From Rhabdornis inornatus (taxonomy: Eukaryota > Chordata > Aves > Passeriformes > Rhabdornithidae), in NCBI GenBank assembly GCA_013397075.1, contig VWZS01011036.1, positions 395,859 to 459,858 of the forward strand: a stretch of 64,000 nucleotides of DNA. The letters run 5' to 3'. Below, piece after piece: positions 26,652 through 38,718 of this stretch (positions are counted from its first letter, which is position 1; each line of letters begins with the position of its first letter). A model generated the notes under the pieces. The model saw only the letters and a program-made list of their open reading frames with translations, was not told where the DNA came from and searched no databases. The translations under genes were made by a program, and so were the position numbers.

Positions 26652-29600
26652 AGGAGAAGAGTAAGAATGTAAATATAAATGGAGCTGAGAGGCTAGCAAG
26701 CAGAGGGGGCTGAATTAAAACCTGGTCAAGCACAGTTTGAGACCTCATGGTCAGGGCTTTTCCTTGGAAGCTGCCCCCAAGCTACATCACCTGTATGCTG
26801 ACTTAATGAAAACAGAAAAGAGAAGCTCCCTGTACTCTTGACAGCATCTCATTAAACATAAACTCAGATTTACTCATGTGGGAAATAATGCAAAATTAAA
26901 GATCCTGGCAATGCTCCTGAAGAACTCTGCAGGGAACTTGGGGAGGTGCACAGATTTCCACATGGAAGTGGCATGTGAAGCCAGTTTGCACATCCATGGT
27001 CAAAAATCAGTGCTTCAATTGCAACTGACAGTTGTGGCCAAGTTCTTTTAACAAACAGATATTGTAGTTTCCCAATCAGAGATTTTTTTTTCCTATCATT
27101 ACTCAGTGCTTGTATATCAAACAGCTGTATGCTTTGTCTAACAATACACAGGGGTATGCCATAAAAGAGGGAAACAACATTATCTACTTCACTGAATACC
27201 AGGTACTTGGTCAGCTACACTTCTGATCTTAAGGACTTGTACAGGCAGTTTTCCAGGAGAGGTTTTGGTAATCAGGACATCTTCAGGCAGATCATTTGGA
27301 ACCCAACCACATTATACCAAGTACTTCTGGTGGACAGTAACATCATCTGACATATCCAAATTTTGTACAACTGGTATTTGAAAGCTAAACTCAAAGAAAT
27401 CTAAGCAATGCTATAAATCACTTGGCATGCCTACAAAAATGTTCACTTGAAAAAAGACTGGTGAAAGCAAGGATTAAAAAATATGTGCAAACTCATCCAA
27501 TCGTTTTTAGTGATATCAATCAGTGCATTTTTCCTTTGCTCCTGCATATATGGTGCTAGCAGAGATCATTCATCTCTCAAACATGTCAAAGCATCACTCA
27601 CTATCATACAAGCTTCCAGGAAATCAAGGAACTAATCAAAACAGATTAAATAGTACTGTTTAAAATTGCTCTACATTTTAAATTAAGGAACAGTTACAGT
27701 GTCGTTTTTCAAGATGTCTAAAACTGTGAAAAGAAACTGAACAAGACACAACCACCCTAATATAATTCCTCTCATTTCAGAAAGTTAGCTTCTTGTGTCA
27801 TCTCCCCCTTTTCCCTCCAACCCTCCCTGGATAATTAACTCACATTGTTTTGTTTGGGCTATCGTTAAAAACAGTTTTTAAAAAAGCTATTAGAACAGCT
27901 TTAATGCAGCCAAAGAGTTTGTGCCCAGCTTGTACAGAAAGTCACATATCATTAACCAGTCTTATAAAAATTAGTGGCCATAGCACTGATCACTTCATTT
28001 TGGCAGCCTGGTTCAAATGGGTGGGAGCCACAGGACCAGAAAGGGAGTTGTTTTTGCTGATGGCTTTATTTTTCCTTTTGCCAAAATAGTGAATCATGAC
28101 CCAGATTATAATGAGAATACATCCAGATCATAAAATTTAATTGATTTCATCTCAGGTTTCTAGTGATATTTAATAGTCTCCCTTTGCCTTGCTCCTTCAA
28201 AAGAATAAAACAAAGTTTGTTTCTTTATGGCAATTACCACCTCAGCACAGCCAAGCCAAAGTACTAGAAGCAGCTTGACTGTTTTCTGGCATAACTAAAA
28301 TTGAATTCATTAAGGGAAAATCTAATAGAACAACAAAACCCTTCAACAAGCAAAACTGCAGGGTTTATGACTGTTGAAATATATGACTTCATTCTACAAT
28401 TACTTAAGAAGACAACTAATTGAAATAACTCCATAAGCCAGCTTTCAGTGGACTACTTGCAAGTGAAATTACTTACAAATGTATAATTGAAAACTAAATT
28501 ACAGTATGATTTTAAACTGTAATTTAGTTTTTCACTTACATGACTGTTATGTGAAGATTTCAGTATTGTGTCTGAAAGCAGCAAAGTACTGATTATACTG
28601 GCTTTCTTGACATATTTGTATGTTTATGTAGGAGTGTCTATGTGTATAAACTCACATCCTTCATATATATACACCTCCATCCTCTTCCTGAAAATCCAGG
28701 GAAACCAAAAACCACTCAAGTGAAATGTTATTCAATGGTCACAAGTTCACAAATTTATTGTATTTACAAGAGAGTCTAAATGGATCTGAAAAAGCACACC
28801 AAGGACTGTTGTCCTCTTTCAGAATTTTTACTTTCTTATTCAACACTGTGAACTTCATATTTCCATATAGTTCTGATTTTCCTTGTGGGGAAAATTAAAA
28901 AAAAAAAAGAACACTATCACCAGCAAAGCTGCAGGTCAAAAAGATGAAACAGATGTCCTCTTGTGGTACTTCACAGAAATCCTTTAGTCCATGCCCCTAG
29001 AATATATGAAAGGGACATATTTCTACTTGAGCAGCTAATGCCCATGGAGAATAAAAACACTAAAAATGTTATTTCAGGTTCTTCTGTGGATTCTCAGAAT
29101 TCAGGCTAAACAGCAGTCAGTCTCCTATAGAACAGTTTATTTATATGTATATACTGAGATGCTCTGATGTCTTCCTTTGTGTACCACAGAGTCAAACTGT
29201 AGCTAGTGGAACAGAGCATGCACTTCTTTGACTCCACACAACTCAAACTATTTGTACACCAATATGAAAAGAAGAAATGAAAAAAAAAAGCTTTATAAGA
29301 AACACACCTGTGCAATCCCCAGAATAAGCATTAAGGAAATAATAAACTATGGGGCTAATAATAATAAACTATGTGGGCTTTGACTCAGAAAACAAATAGA
29401 TTTCTAAACAACAAGGGGTTTAATTGGAGGAAACATTTCATTTCCTCAACAAAGGAAGGAATTCATGGGAGACGTCTAAGCAAGACCTCGGCAGCTGAAT
29501 CAGAAAGGGCTTCATTATCTGCATTTCACATCTTGTTAGACTTGTATTTTACATATGTAAGTCCTGCACCTGCAACAATCTAACAATAAGTGCAGTGATT

Positions 29601-32600
29601 AGTCCAGCTGTATTTATATTTCATGTAAAGTTCATTTTACTTCTCATTCTTTCTTGATATTCCAGCCTTGACAGTAAATTTACTTTGTGGAATGTGAATG
29701 GGATTGGATTTGAGGCCTTCTGTTCAAATTAAACTACTAAAAACTACATTCAGAGGAAGCTGAATTTGGAAATGAGACATGCTAAGAACTTGGCCTTGGG
29801 AATCCTCCCCTTGCAAAGATGACGATGAAGAAATTTGCAAATCTATGAAGAAGGATGGGGTGCAGGAGATAGACGAAAGTAGAGTCTAGGAAATGTTAAA
29901 GTCTACATCTGGAATAATTTTCACATTTTTAAATTCCCAGCAGAAAAAAAATCATGTTTGAACTCTTGGTCCCTATTCTACTACACAGGAAAAATAATTT
30001 TTAACTATGTAGCTCTAGTCTTTACTAAGATACCAAATTGGTACCAAAAGAAAAAGTTTTTTTCTAATAGCAACCACTTGCTATCTCCTCCAACAAAGAT
30101 GTGTCAATGGAGTGTAATTTCCTGCAGGCTCACTTGTGTCTCCTGATCATCTCATTTTTTCGGTAATTCTCTTATTTCTCTCCTTGCTGAAAAGGGCAAG
30201 GCTTTGGCCAAACAACTGCATGGTATTTTTGCATATTTGTACTGAAAACACATGGTTAAATCTTTCAGTGCATAATTCTTCATTCTCATAAATCAATAGC
30301 ATCAGCAACAAGGATCTGGATAAGGCTTCTGCCTTCAGTTGCATGCTCTGCTTAAATTAATACTCCCTGCTAACTTTCATACAAAAACTAACATTGCAAT
30401 AATTTTTAACTGGCCAGAATTGTTCATGAAGAAAGAGTAAATATCAGGAACTGGGAGGGCTAATTGACCTCTTCAAATGCCCCTAAAAGCAAATACTTGA
30501 GGCCAACTTTCAACAGAATAAAAAGAACAGAAACTTTTTCAATGTCAGAATTGTACTCAACCCATTTTTCCACTTTATTTCCTGTTCTCCTCTTGCCTTC
30601 ACAACTCATCTCTTCTGCAATTTGTCTCAGAATTACTTCCTACAATTGTTGGTGATATTAAAAATGAAAAATAGCAAAATAATAAACTTATGGCACATCA
30701 CACTCTTCCTTTTCCCCTGTAGAGGAGAGAAAAAACACACTTAATATCAATATAAGGTAATTTCAGACTAAATAAAAAGCAGCACAACACCCAATACTTT
30801 ATCCACCTAAAGAAGAGTCTGTCATGACAGCAAAGTGATAAACCTGGGAATAAAATTTGTAATGATACAACTTCAGTTGCAGTGTTGATTGGAGAAGATA
30901 GATTAAAAACTTGAAGAAAACTTCTATTTAAAGAAAACTGAGTAAGTCACCACTAACCACTAAAAAATGGAAAAAATAAATCTGTCTAGATACCAGTGCA
31001 CTGGCAAATCAAGTAAGTACCTTTTTTACCATTATTATTACTTGTTGTACATGGCAGGTGGAAATTGTTAGATCCTTTGGCAAACTCACCTGTGGCACAA
31101 AAATTGCTGTGATAAGCACAGCAGGCCTATTTAAGTCCCCAGAGCTGACAGGTCTCCCTAAACAACAGAGGCCATCCAGAACTTCTACACAGAACTCTCA
31201 GTTCTGCTACAAATTTCCTGTGTGACTTCAGAAGCCTCATCAAGACATAGGCTGAAGCACTCAGGCAATTTCCAAAAGTGTCTTTGGGGATCTACAAAAT
31301 CTTCACCCAGCTGTTTTAGTGGCTCCCGCTCTTAACCTTTATCCAGAGCCATTTACATGTAGGAAGGTTGCTCCCAAAGAGAGCTGTGATGACCATCTGG
31401 ACCTGTGCATACTCTTCTGTACCAGGCAAGACATCAATCCATGGCACATGTCCCTACTGGTAAAATCTTTCCATTTTCTCTTAGGCTCCTCATTCCTCAG
31501 GTCAATAAAAACCAGAGGTAAGAGTCCTGGCCATACAGAACAGTTGTAATGACCAACAGGTTGCAAGGGAGGGAACGCCTTTATTCTAATACACCAACAC
31601 AGGTAGTTAAAAAAGAATACTGCTTGCAAGTCAAGTTTAAACCAGATTTCACTCCAACACAGTCATCTGTCAAAGCCACTTTTCCCATTCATTCTCATGT
31701 GAAAAGCTGCTGGTGAGGACAGTTTTTCCTAGAAAGCCAAGTCACAGAACTTCTAAAGTCAAGCCAATCATAGAGCACATACTTCAACTGCCTCCCTCTC
31801 TTTAGCAGTCTTCAAACACACAACGAGGCTTCTAAAAGTTCCACTTGGACAGTTTGCTCTGCCAGTGCTCCTCCAACAAATTCCATTCAAATATTTCAAA
31901 AAAAGGGAATCATGTGCCCTCAAGTGTCCCTATCCAGCCACATTCATGGGGCATGAGTCAGCACTTAAACAGACTGAAAATACATTCCTTGAAAACATAT
32001 GCCGTAGTACAAACATGTATTTCTCAAGTTGCAGCTTTTAATTCATGTGCCTACAGTGAGGTTTGTACCTAGTATTTATTTTCTCACCTGTAATTCAGCA
32101 TTAATTCACATACAGAATTTTTCAGGGACATCTACTTCAGGCCAAGTCACTACACAGAAACAAAGATCTGTGGAGACTGAATTTATTTTTTGACAAAATT
32201 ATTCTAAATGCAAGATTAAACATTAACCAAGAACACATAAAGCAAGACACTTTGCTATTGCCTCTTCTCAAAGGATACATCTGGATCTCAGACTAGTAGC
32301 ATTACCTGAGTGCTCTACAGAGACCTGCGCTTCCTACTTTACTCTACATAACTCCTTGTCTTATTCAAAGCTGCTGAATCAAGGGAAAAATCTTCAGGTT
32401 CCTGCCCAGGGAGGTTTTCAATCAAGATCTACTGGAGGAAATTCACTCTGTTCTGCTACTTCAAAGCCTATCTGCCATTCTCCAAGGAACCTGTACAACA
32501 AAATCCCCATGAACTGCATATGTCAATGCTCACAGGTACTAAAATTCACTTCGCAGTTCTCTGCTGTTAGTAGCTACAGTCTGCTTAAGCCAATCTATAA

Positions 32601-35600
32601 TTTTATTTTTAAATGGTACTTCAGTAGGTCCAAAGTCCTCACCAACTGTGCATTTTGGTCCCCCAAAGTCCTTATTATCACAACTGTCAGCACACACTTT
32701 TACGAGTTAAGTCTCTCATCTTTAAGAAGGCAAGGGAAACGAAATCCTGGGATGATACAAATCACTTTCTAGCAGAAATGTGGTGTGACAACTGGTCCTG
32801 TCCTGCAGTGCAGTCCATCTGTGCGCTGAGCAGGGGAATGCCTGCCAGTACCAGTAAGGGTGGCGCTGCTCTGACTTTGCACCCTCCCTGCCAGTACTGC
32901 AGCCATGTGCACTCTGCACAGCACTGCTCCTGATTTCATCCAGGCTCCATAGGAGACCTGCAGCCCAGGGACATGTCCCTGTGCAGTTTTTTTCATGTCA
33001 GTAGTTCTCAGATAGTGAAATGGCTCTTTGGCCGAGCTTTGTAGAATGACATGACAGATTAAGACACACTGTATGCCTGGCACAGCACAAGGGGTTTTGG
33101 GGTATGAAGATGTCAGCTACAATAAAATACCACTCAGGGCAGGGGAAGCCAAACTTGGCAAGCCCATGTCTCTGCTACCTAAGTCAGACTGTCCCATCAG
33201 CTGTCTCAAGGGCAACACAGGGGTAAAGTACCATTCTTATTGGGGAGTAACATTAAGGAAGGCGAAGAGAGCCAGACTGAGGGCAGAGTTTCCAGGCAGG
33301 CTTTGGTACTGTATGCCTCTGGTTTAGGTAACCAAACTCTTGACGAGAGGACAGTCTACAGCATTGCTATTTCTACATGCTGTGAGCGCTAGGACTCTGC
33401 AGATGGGTATTTTATAACACACACTCCTGGCCCAACTGGTAGGAGACCAGTTAACAAACACTGCAAGAAAAGAGATGTAAAACCCTGAAGATGCTTGAAA
33501 TCATGCCAGAAGAAAACATATCGACAAGGCTTCCATTTGGGGGTGGTGAAGGCGCTTGTTTGGATAGATCATCAAAACTAAAGAAAATTTTCAAAAATAA
33601 CAATCCAGAAATTTTAAACACAAGGTACTTGTGGAACACAAAAAGTGGTTTGGGGATGGCAGTTTTGTGAGTGTGAGCGTTTGGAGGATTTGGCCTGTTT
33701 ATCTGATTTTGTTGTGCTTTGGTTGGGTTTTTTTTTTATTTCTTAGTTGTTGTGAGGTTTTTAAGAGCACAGAACTACAAGGCTTTCTATAACATATAAA
33801 CAATCTAAAACCTACTTACCATAGATTTTTTTTAACTTATGTTATCAACAATTAGAAAATCGTGTTTTCTGTATTCTGTGTTAAATGATCACACAAGAAC
33901 TCCTCAAGGTATTTCCGGTATTTAAATTTAAAGAAACTATAATAGAGACTTATTTAAAGGAATACTCAATTGTTCTCGATTTCCAAGCATTTATGTTTAG
34001 TGGCTGGGAGTGGATAACTGACCAGTCAGAGAAATTTAGATTGACTTCATTGCTTAGCTCTGGATTTTGCCCAGCTCCAGCAGAAGAGAAGGCTCCTGCC
34101 TGCTCCAGTGTGACCCCAGGGATGCTCCTGCCAAGGGAGAAGCACCACTGGCTGCACAGAGCTATTATTTTCACAGCACAGCCCCAGGACAGTTACACTG
34201 GCACAACAAACAGGCTGCAACAGGCAAATGAGGACAAGTGGTCCTGGCAAGGAAAAAATTTCTTCACTGAGTGTCGCACCCAAGCTACATTTCCTCAAGT
34301 GGCACCCACAAGCTGCAATGGTATTGTCAGCTTAAGGTTTGTGCTGAATTGAAAGGGGCAGTCCTGTCATATCACAGTCCTTGGACAGTCTGTCTCCCCT
34401 GCCTCATGCCAGCCCTCACATTCACCAGGCCAAAGAGCTTAAGCAGCCAAAATAAGCCAAGCCAAAACACAGAATTAAAGCCCCACTCATTTTCAAAACC
34501 TCACTTCTATGTCACACAAGCTCTTGTCTCAACACAATAGGAAGGATGGGAACAAGGACATACAAGGACACAAACGGTAGTTATCTTCTTCACCACTCTA
34601 CAGACTTACTAGCACTGCCATCATCCTTATGATCTGCATTTGTTTTCATGCTTTCACTACAGGCATAGGTGAGAGGGGCAGGTGGGTCTATTTGCTCCCC
34701 TCCACGACAGAATAGCTGGTGAAACAAATCTTTCCCTTCAAACCTGGAATATTCAACACTAAACACCAGCTCAGTCAGATGGCAGTTCCTCACAACTCCA
34801 TCAATAAGTATCACTAGCCAGCCCTCTCCATAGCATACTCATGTAACTAAGTACTAAGAGCTAAAAAATACAGGGCCCTAATTTATCTGGGCACGAAAAG
34901 CATGGGCCTAAGCTTACATCCATTTCTCTGAACACAGAAGATAAGATACAGTAAAAAATGAAAGGCTTCAAGGTTATTTTATAGATACCACGAATCCCAA
35001 GTAAGGTATAGTCATTGTCAGATCATCAACTGATCAACCAATGACATTCATTCTTTTTCTTGTATTCACATTTTCACAATTGATTTCTTCAGGAATTATA
35101 CATGCCCTTCATCATAAACCCATGCTTCATTGGTATTTAAATAGAAGAGGCTTACGTATGTAAAATTTACACTGCAGTGGCTGACCCCCAACAAAAGAAA
35201 GATTCCTGCAGTAAGCTGAACAAAGTTAAACCTTGGAAACTCTCCTCTTCCCTTATAAATGTTACTTACAGGAATTTAGGTCTACTGAAACAGGCCATTA
35301 TGTAATTCTCCTAATCCTGCAGTGTCTTAAAATATCTTGCTGTATTATCACATGAAGTGCGGGCACACAATGGGCATCAGATATTTGTCCTGTGAATAAA
35401 ATACGAATAGAAAAACATTATTTTATTATCAACTTAAATATTTTATAATGTCTCTTCTCTTGAGACAAGCTGGTTTTGGGTTTTTTTTTGCACTGTAGGA
35501 AAATAAACTGATTTTCTTTTTGTTTTTAAAGACATGAATCTAGAAAACGTATGCATTTCCAAAGAACTATATTCTCTACTTACATGACATACATGTCTAC

Positions 35601-35719
35601 ATAATCATGCTTGAGTAATTACAAGGTTAGGTGAGGACTACTGAAGAAATACACAATAAATTTTGGTCACCTTCTATTTAATTACCACAGGCTCTCCTGC
35701 AGCTTAGGAGGTCTTCAGA
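26652..35719. other. 9 kb of unique non-coding sequence
   Basis: No gene or repeat family that I can name. An imperfect 19-bp inverted repeat sits at 28487-28534 and T-rich patches near 33727-33740 and 35480-35490. The longest open frame outside transposable elements in the window is here (33885-34352, 155 codons); it and the 138-codon frame at 32356-32772 show no known domain. Local GC rises between about 32750-33300 and 34050-34500, which lowers stop-codon density and explains several overlapping frames on both strands. Confidence 0.5.
28487..28534. repeat. inverted repeat, 19-base arms
   Basis: The left arm (28487-28505) and right arm (28516-28534) are reverse complements with only minor mismatch and share the core ctaaattacag / ctgtaatttag; the loop is 10 bases. 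No flanking duplication typical of a miniature transposon is evident. Confidence 0.5.
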
Positions 35720-35905
35720 AGAGACAGGAAACTGAGAAGAGGTGGAGGGGTGGCCCTTCATATTAAGGAGGCTTTTGATGCCATAGATATTGAAACTAAT
35801 GAAGCTGAATGCCTATGGGTAAGAATTAAGGGGAAAGCTAACAAGGCTGATATCCTACTGGGAGTCTGTTATCATCCACCCAACCAGGGAGAAGAGGTGG
35901 ACAAC

Positions 35906-36203
35906 TGTTGGGGGTTGAATTGTTCCCTTTTTCTTTCTGTGGAATTTTCTCCATTTGTTATGCTAAGTATTTGTGGCTACACCTTAGTAGCAATAGTTTT
36001 TCCCTCGTAGGGGGTGGGGGATAAGGGGAGACTGGAAAAGGAAAGGTGGGACAGGGGCCTGGGCATGCTCTCTTGCTCTCTCGCTCTCTTGCTGGCTCAT
36101 GGGGTGGAAGGAAGACGGCCAGGGCTCCTACCTAGCATCTTCCCTGCCATCCCAACACCGGGAGCCACGTTCCCTGCTGTCGGATATCGCACTGCTGCCT
36201 TCC
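35906..36203 (+). mobile_element. ERV LTR fragment inserted in the CR1, ends at assembly gap
   Basis: Starts tgttgggggttgaattg immediately after the CR1 word gtggacaac and is unrelated to CR1. It has a G-rich block (gggggtgggggataagggg near 36010) and CT repeats (36068-36090). It resembles the beginning of a songbird LTR and should end with CA followed by a copy of a 5-6 bp target duplication. Instead it stops at the single n at 36204, after which about 30 bases of CR1 are repeated imperfectly. The 3' part of the LTR is probably missing from the assembly. Forward orientation is assumed; no poly(A) signal is present in the fragment. Confidence 0.65.
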
Positions 36204-36204
36204 N
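36204..36204. other. ambiguous base, probable assembly gap
   Basis: The only n in the window. It sits exactly between the truncated LTR and a second, imperfect copy of the CR1 sequence that precedes the LTR (agaagaggtggacaact occurs on both sides). The true gap length is unknown. Confidence 0.85.
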
Positions 36205-36811
36205 GTCCACCCAGCTAGGTAGAAGAGGTGGACAACTTATTCTATAAGCAGCTAGGTACTGTTTCAGGATCATCAGGCCTTGTTCTTGTAGGTGACTTCA
36301 ACCTACCAGACATCTGCTGGGAACTTAATACAGCAGAAAAGAGGCAGTCCAGGAAACTTTTAGAGTGTATGGAGGACAACTTTTTGTCACAGCTGGTGGA
36401 TGGACCCACCATGGGAGGGACTATGTTAGACCTGCTGTTTTCAAATAGAGATGGGCTGGTGGGAGATGTGGTGATTGGAGGCCGCTTGGGGCAGAGTGAT
36501 CATGAAATTGTAGGGTTCTCGATATTTGGTGAAATCAGGAGGAACACCAATAAGGCTCTTAAATTGGATTTCTGGAGGGCAGACTTTGGCCTATTTAGGA
36601 GACTTTATTCAGAGAGTTCGTCGGGAAGCAGCCCTGAAAACCAAAGGAGTCCAGGATAGGTGGGCGTGCTTCAAAGCAGAGACCTTGAGGGCACAGGAAC
36701 AGACTGACCCTGTGTGCCCAAAGACAAGTCGATGAGGTAAACGTCCAGCTTGGATAGGCAAGGAGGTCTTGAAGGAACTTAGGAATAAAAGGGGGATGTA
36801 TCATTATTATT

Positions 36812-37110
36812 TTGTATAAAAGGGGGAAGGAGGGTCAGGTCTCTCAGGAAGTATTTAAGGGGGCTGCTAGAGCATGTAGGAAAAAAGCTCAATTTGAACT
36901 TAAAATGGCGACTTCTATAAAGGATAATAAAAAATGTTTTTACAAATATATTAATGGTAAAAGGAAGGGTAAGACCAACCTTTGTTCTTTACTGGATAAG
37001 AGAGGGAACTTAGTGACTGCAGATAAGGAGAAGGTAGAAGTGCTTAATGCCTCTTTGCCTCAGTCTTTAGTGGGAAGACGGCTTGTCCCCAGAACAACTG
37101 TCCTCTTGGG
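36812..37110 (+). pseudogene. CR1 ORF2 linker between endonuclease and reverse transcriptase
   Basis: An open stretch in a different frame from its neighbours carrying words typical of the CR1 middle region, such as MATSIKDNKKCFYKYINGKRK and LVTADKEKVEVLNA. It joins the endonuclease to the reverse transcriptase in intact elements. Frame changes at about 36750 and 37080 separate it from both. Confidence 0.85.
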
Positions 37111-38510
37111 TTGGTTGATGGTGTCAGGGAGCAGAATGGTCCCCCCATTATCCAAGAGGAGTCAGTCAGAGAACTTCTGAGATGCTTGGATATTCACAAA
37201 TCTATGGGACCAGATGAGTTCCACCCCAGGGTAATGAGGGAGCTGGCAGATGAGCTTGCAAAGCCACTCTCCATCATTTACCACCAGTCCTGGCTCACTG
37301 GTGAGGTTCCAGATGACTGGAAGCTGGCCAACGTGACTCCCACTCACAAAAAGGGTGGGAAGGAAGATCCTAGTAATTATAGACCAGTCAGCCTGACCTC
37401 AGTACCTGGCAAGATAATGGAACAATTTATACTGAGTGTCATCACACAGCACTTACAGGATAGCCAGGGTATCAGACCCAGCCAGCATGGGCTTAGGAGG
37501 GGTAGGTTGTGTTTGACCAAACTGATCTCCTTTCATGACCAGGTGACCTGCCTGGTGGATGTGGGAAAGGCTGTGGATGTTGTCTATTTGGACTTCAGCA
37601 AGGCCTTTGACACCATCTCCCACAGCATACTCCGGGAAAAGCTGGCAGCCTGTGGCTTGGACAGGAGCACTCTTTGCTGGGTTAGGAACTGGCTGGATGG
37701 ATGGGCACAGAGAGTGGTGGTGAACAGTACTGCATCCAGCTGGTGACCAGTCACTAGTGGTGTCCCTCGGGGGTCTGTGCTGGGGTGGTTCTGTTCAATA
37801 TTTTTATTGATGACATGGATGAGGGGATTGAGTCTTTCATTAGTAAATTTGCAGATGACACTAAACTGGGATCATGTGTCCATCTGTTGGAAGATAGGAT
37901 GGCTCTACAGAGAGACCTGGAACATTTGGATGAATGGGCAGAGTCTAACAAGATGAAGTTCAGTAAGTCCAAGTGCCGAGTCCTGCATTTTGGCCACAAT
38001 AACCCCCCACAGCATTATAGGCTGGGGACGCTGTGGCTGGACAGTGCCCAGGCAGAAAGGGACCTGGGACTACTGGTCGACAGCCTACTGAACATGAGCC
38101 AGCAGTGTGCCCTGGTGGCCAAGAAGGCCAATGGCATCCTGGCCTGGATCAGGAATAGTGTGGCCAGCAGGAGCAGGGAGATTATTCTCCCCCTCTACTC
38201 AGCACTGGTGAGGCCGCATCTTGAGTGCTGTGTCCAGTTCTGTGCCCTCAGTTTAGGAAGGACGTTGAGACTTGAGCACGTCCAGAGGAGGGCAAGGAGG
38301 CTGGTGAGGAGTTTGGAACACAAGCCCTATGAGGAACGACTGAGGGAGCTGTTTAGTCTGGAGAAAAGGAGACTCAGAGACAACCTTATCACTCTCTACA
38401 ACTTCCTGAAAGGTGGGTGTAGTCAGGTGGGGTTGGTCTCTTTCTCCAGGCAGCAACTGACAGAACAAGAGGTCACAGTCTTAAGCTGTGTCAAGGGAAA
38501 TACAGGTTAA
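37111..38510 (+). pseudogene. CR1 ORF2 reverse transcriptase domain, broken
   Basis: Reverse transcriptase of the CR1 element, which copies its RNA onto nicked target DNA. Seen are NYRPVSLTSVPGKIMEQ (motif near 37375), YLDFSKAFD with the first catalytic aspartate (37585-37611), and after a frame change FADDTK, the catalytic motif C (37848 on). The C-terminal part includes LPLYSALVRPHLE and LRDNLITLYNFLKGG. A TGA at 37744-37746 and a one-base loss near 37785 split the domain into two frames (37111-37746 and 37785-38510). Both catalytic motifs remain but not in one frame, so the enzyme cannot be made. Confidence 0.95.
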
Positions 38511-38718
38511 ATATTAGGGAAAAGTTTTTCACAGAAAGAGTGATAGAGTACTGGAATGATCTGCCTGGGGAGGTGGTGGATTCACCATCCCTGGATGTGT
38601 TTAAAAAAAGACTGGATATGGCACTCGGTGCCATGGTTTAATTGAGGTGTCAGGAAACAGGTTGGACTTGATGATCTTGAAGGTCTCTTCCAACCTTGTG
38701 ATTCTTGTGATTCTTGTG

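Larger units (their letters stand above)
35750..36735 (+). pseudogene. CR1 ORF2 endonuclease domain, broken
   Basis: Encodes the apurinic-type endonuclease that nicks target DNA for CR1 retrotransposition. The N-terminal part (35750-35905) includes the word GVCYHPPNQGEE and is cut by an LTR fragment. The rest resumes at 36228 and has GDFNLPDICWEL (from 36291), part of the phosphoesterase fold, and SDHE (36495-36506), which supplies the catalytic histidine. After about 36600 the frame shifts; a second frame to 36735 carries the continuation. Intact CR1 ORF2 exceeds 900 residues, so this is a fragment. Call is secure; exact codon order across the LTR is interrupted. Confidence 0.9.
35720..38718 (+). 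mobile_element. CR1 LINE, 5'-truncated, interrupted by an LTR
   Basis: A CR1 non-LTR retrotransposon whose second open reading frame (endonuclease then reverse transcriptase) is recognisable over about 2.7 kb once the LTR insertion at 35906-36203 is set aside. The order is endonuclease (35750-36735), a linker, reverse transcriptase (37111-38510), then a 3' untranslated part with cttgatgatcttgaaggtctc and cttccaacct, ending in two copies of attcttgtg (38701-38718). The first ORF and the 5' end are missing; the left boundary is approximate. It is broken by several frame changes and stops, so it is not active. No clear target-site duplication was found, which is usual for CR1. Confidence 0.95.
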
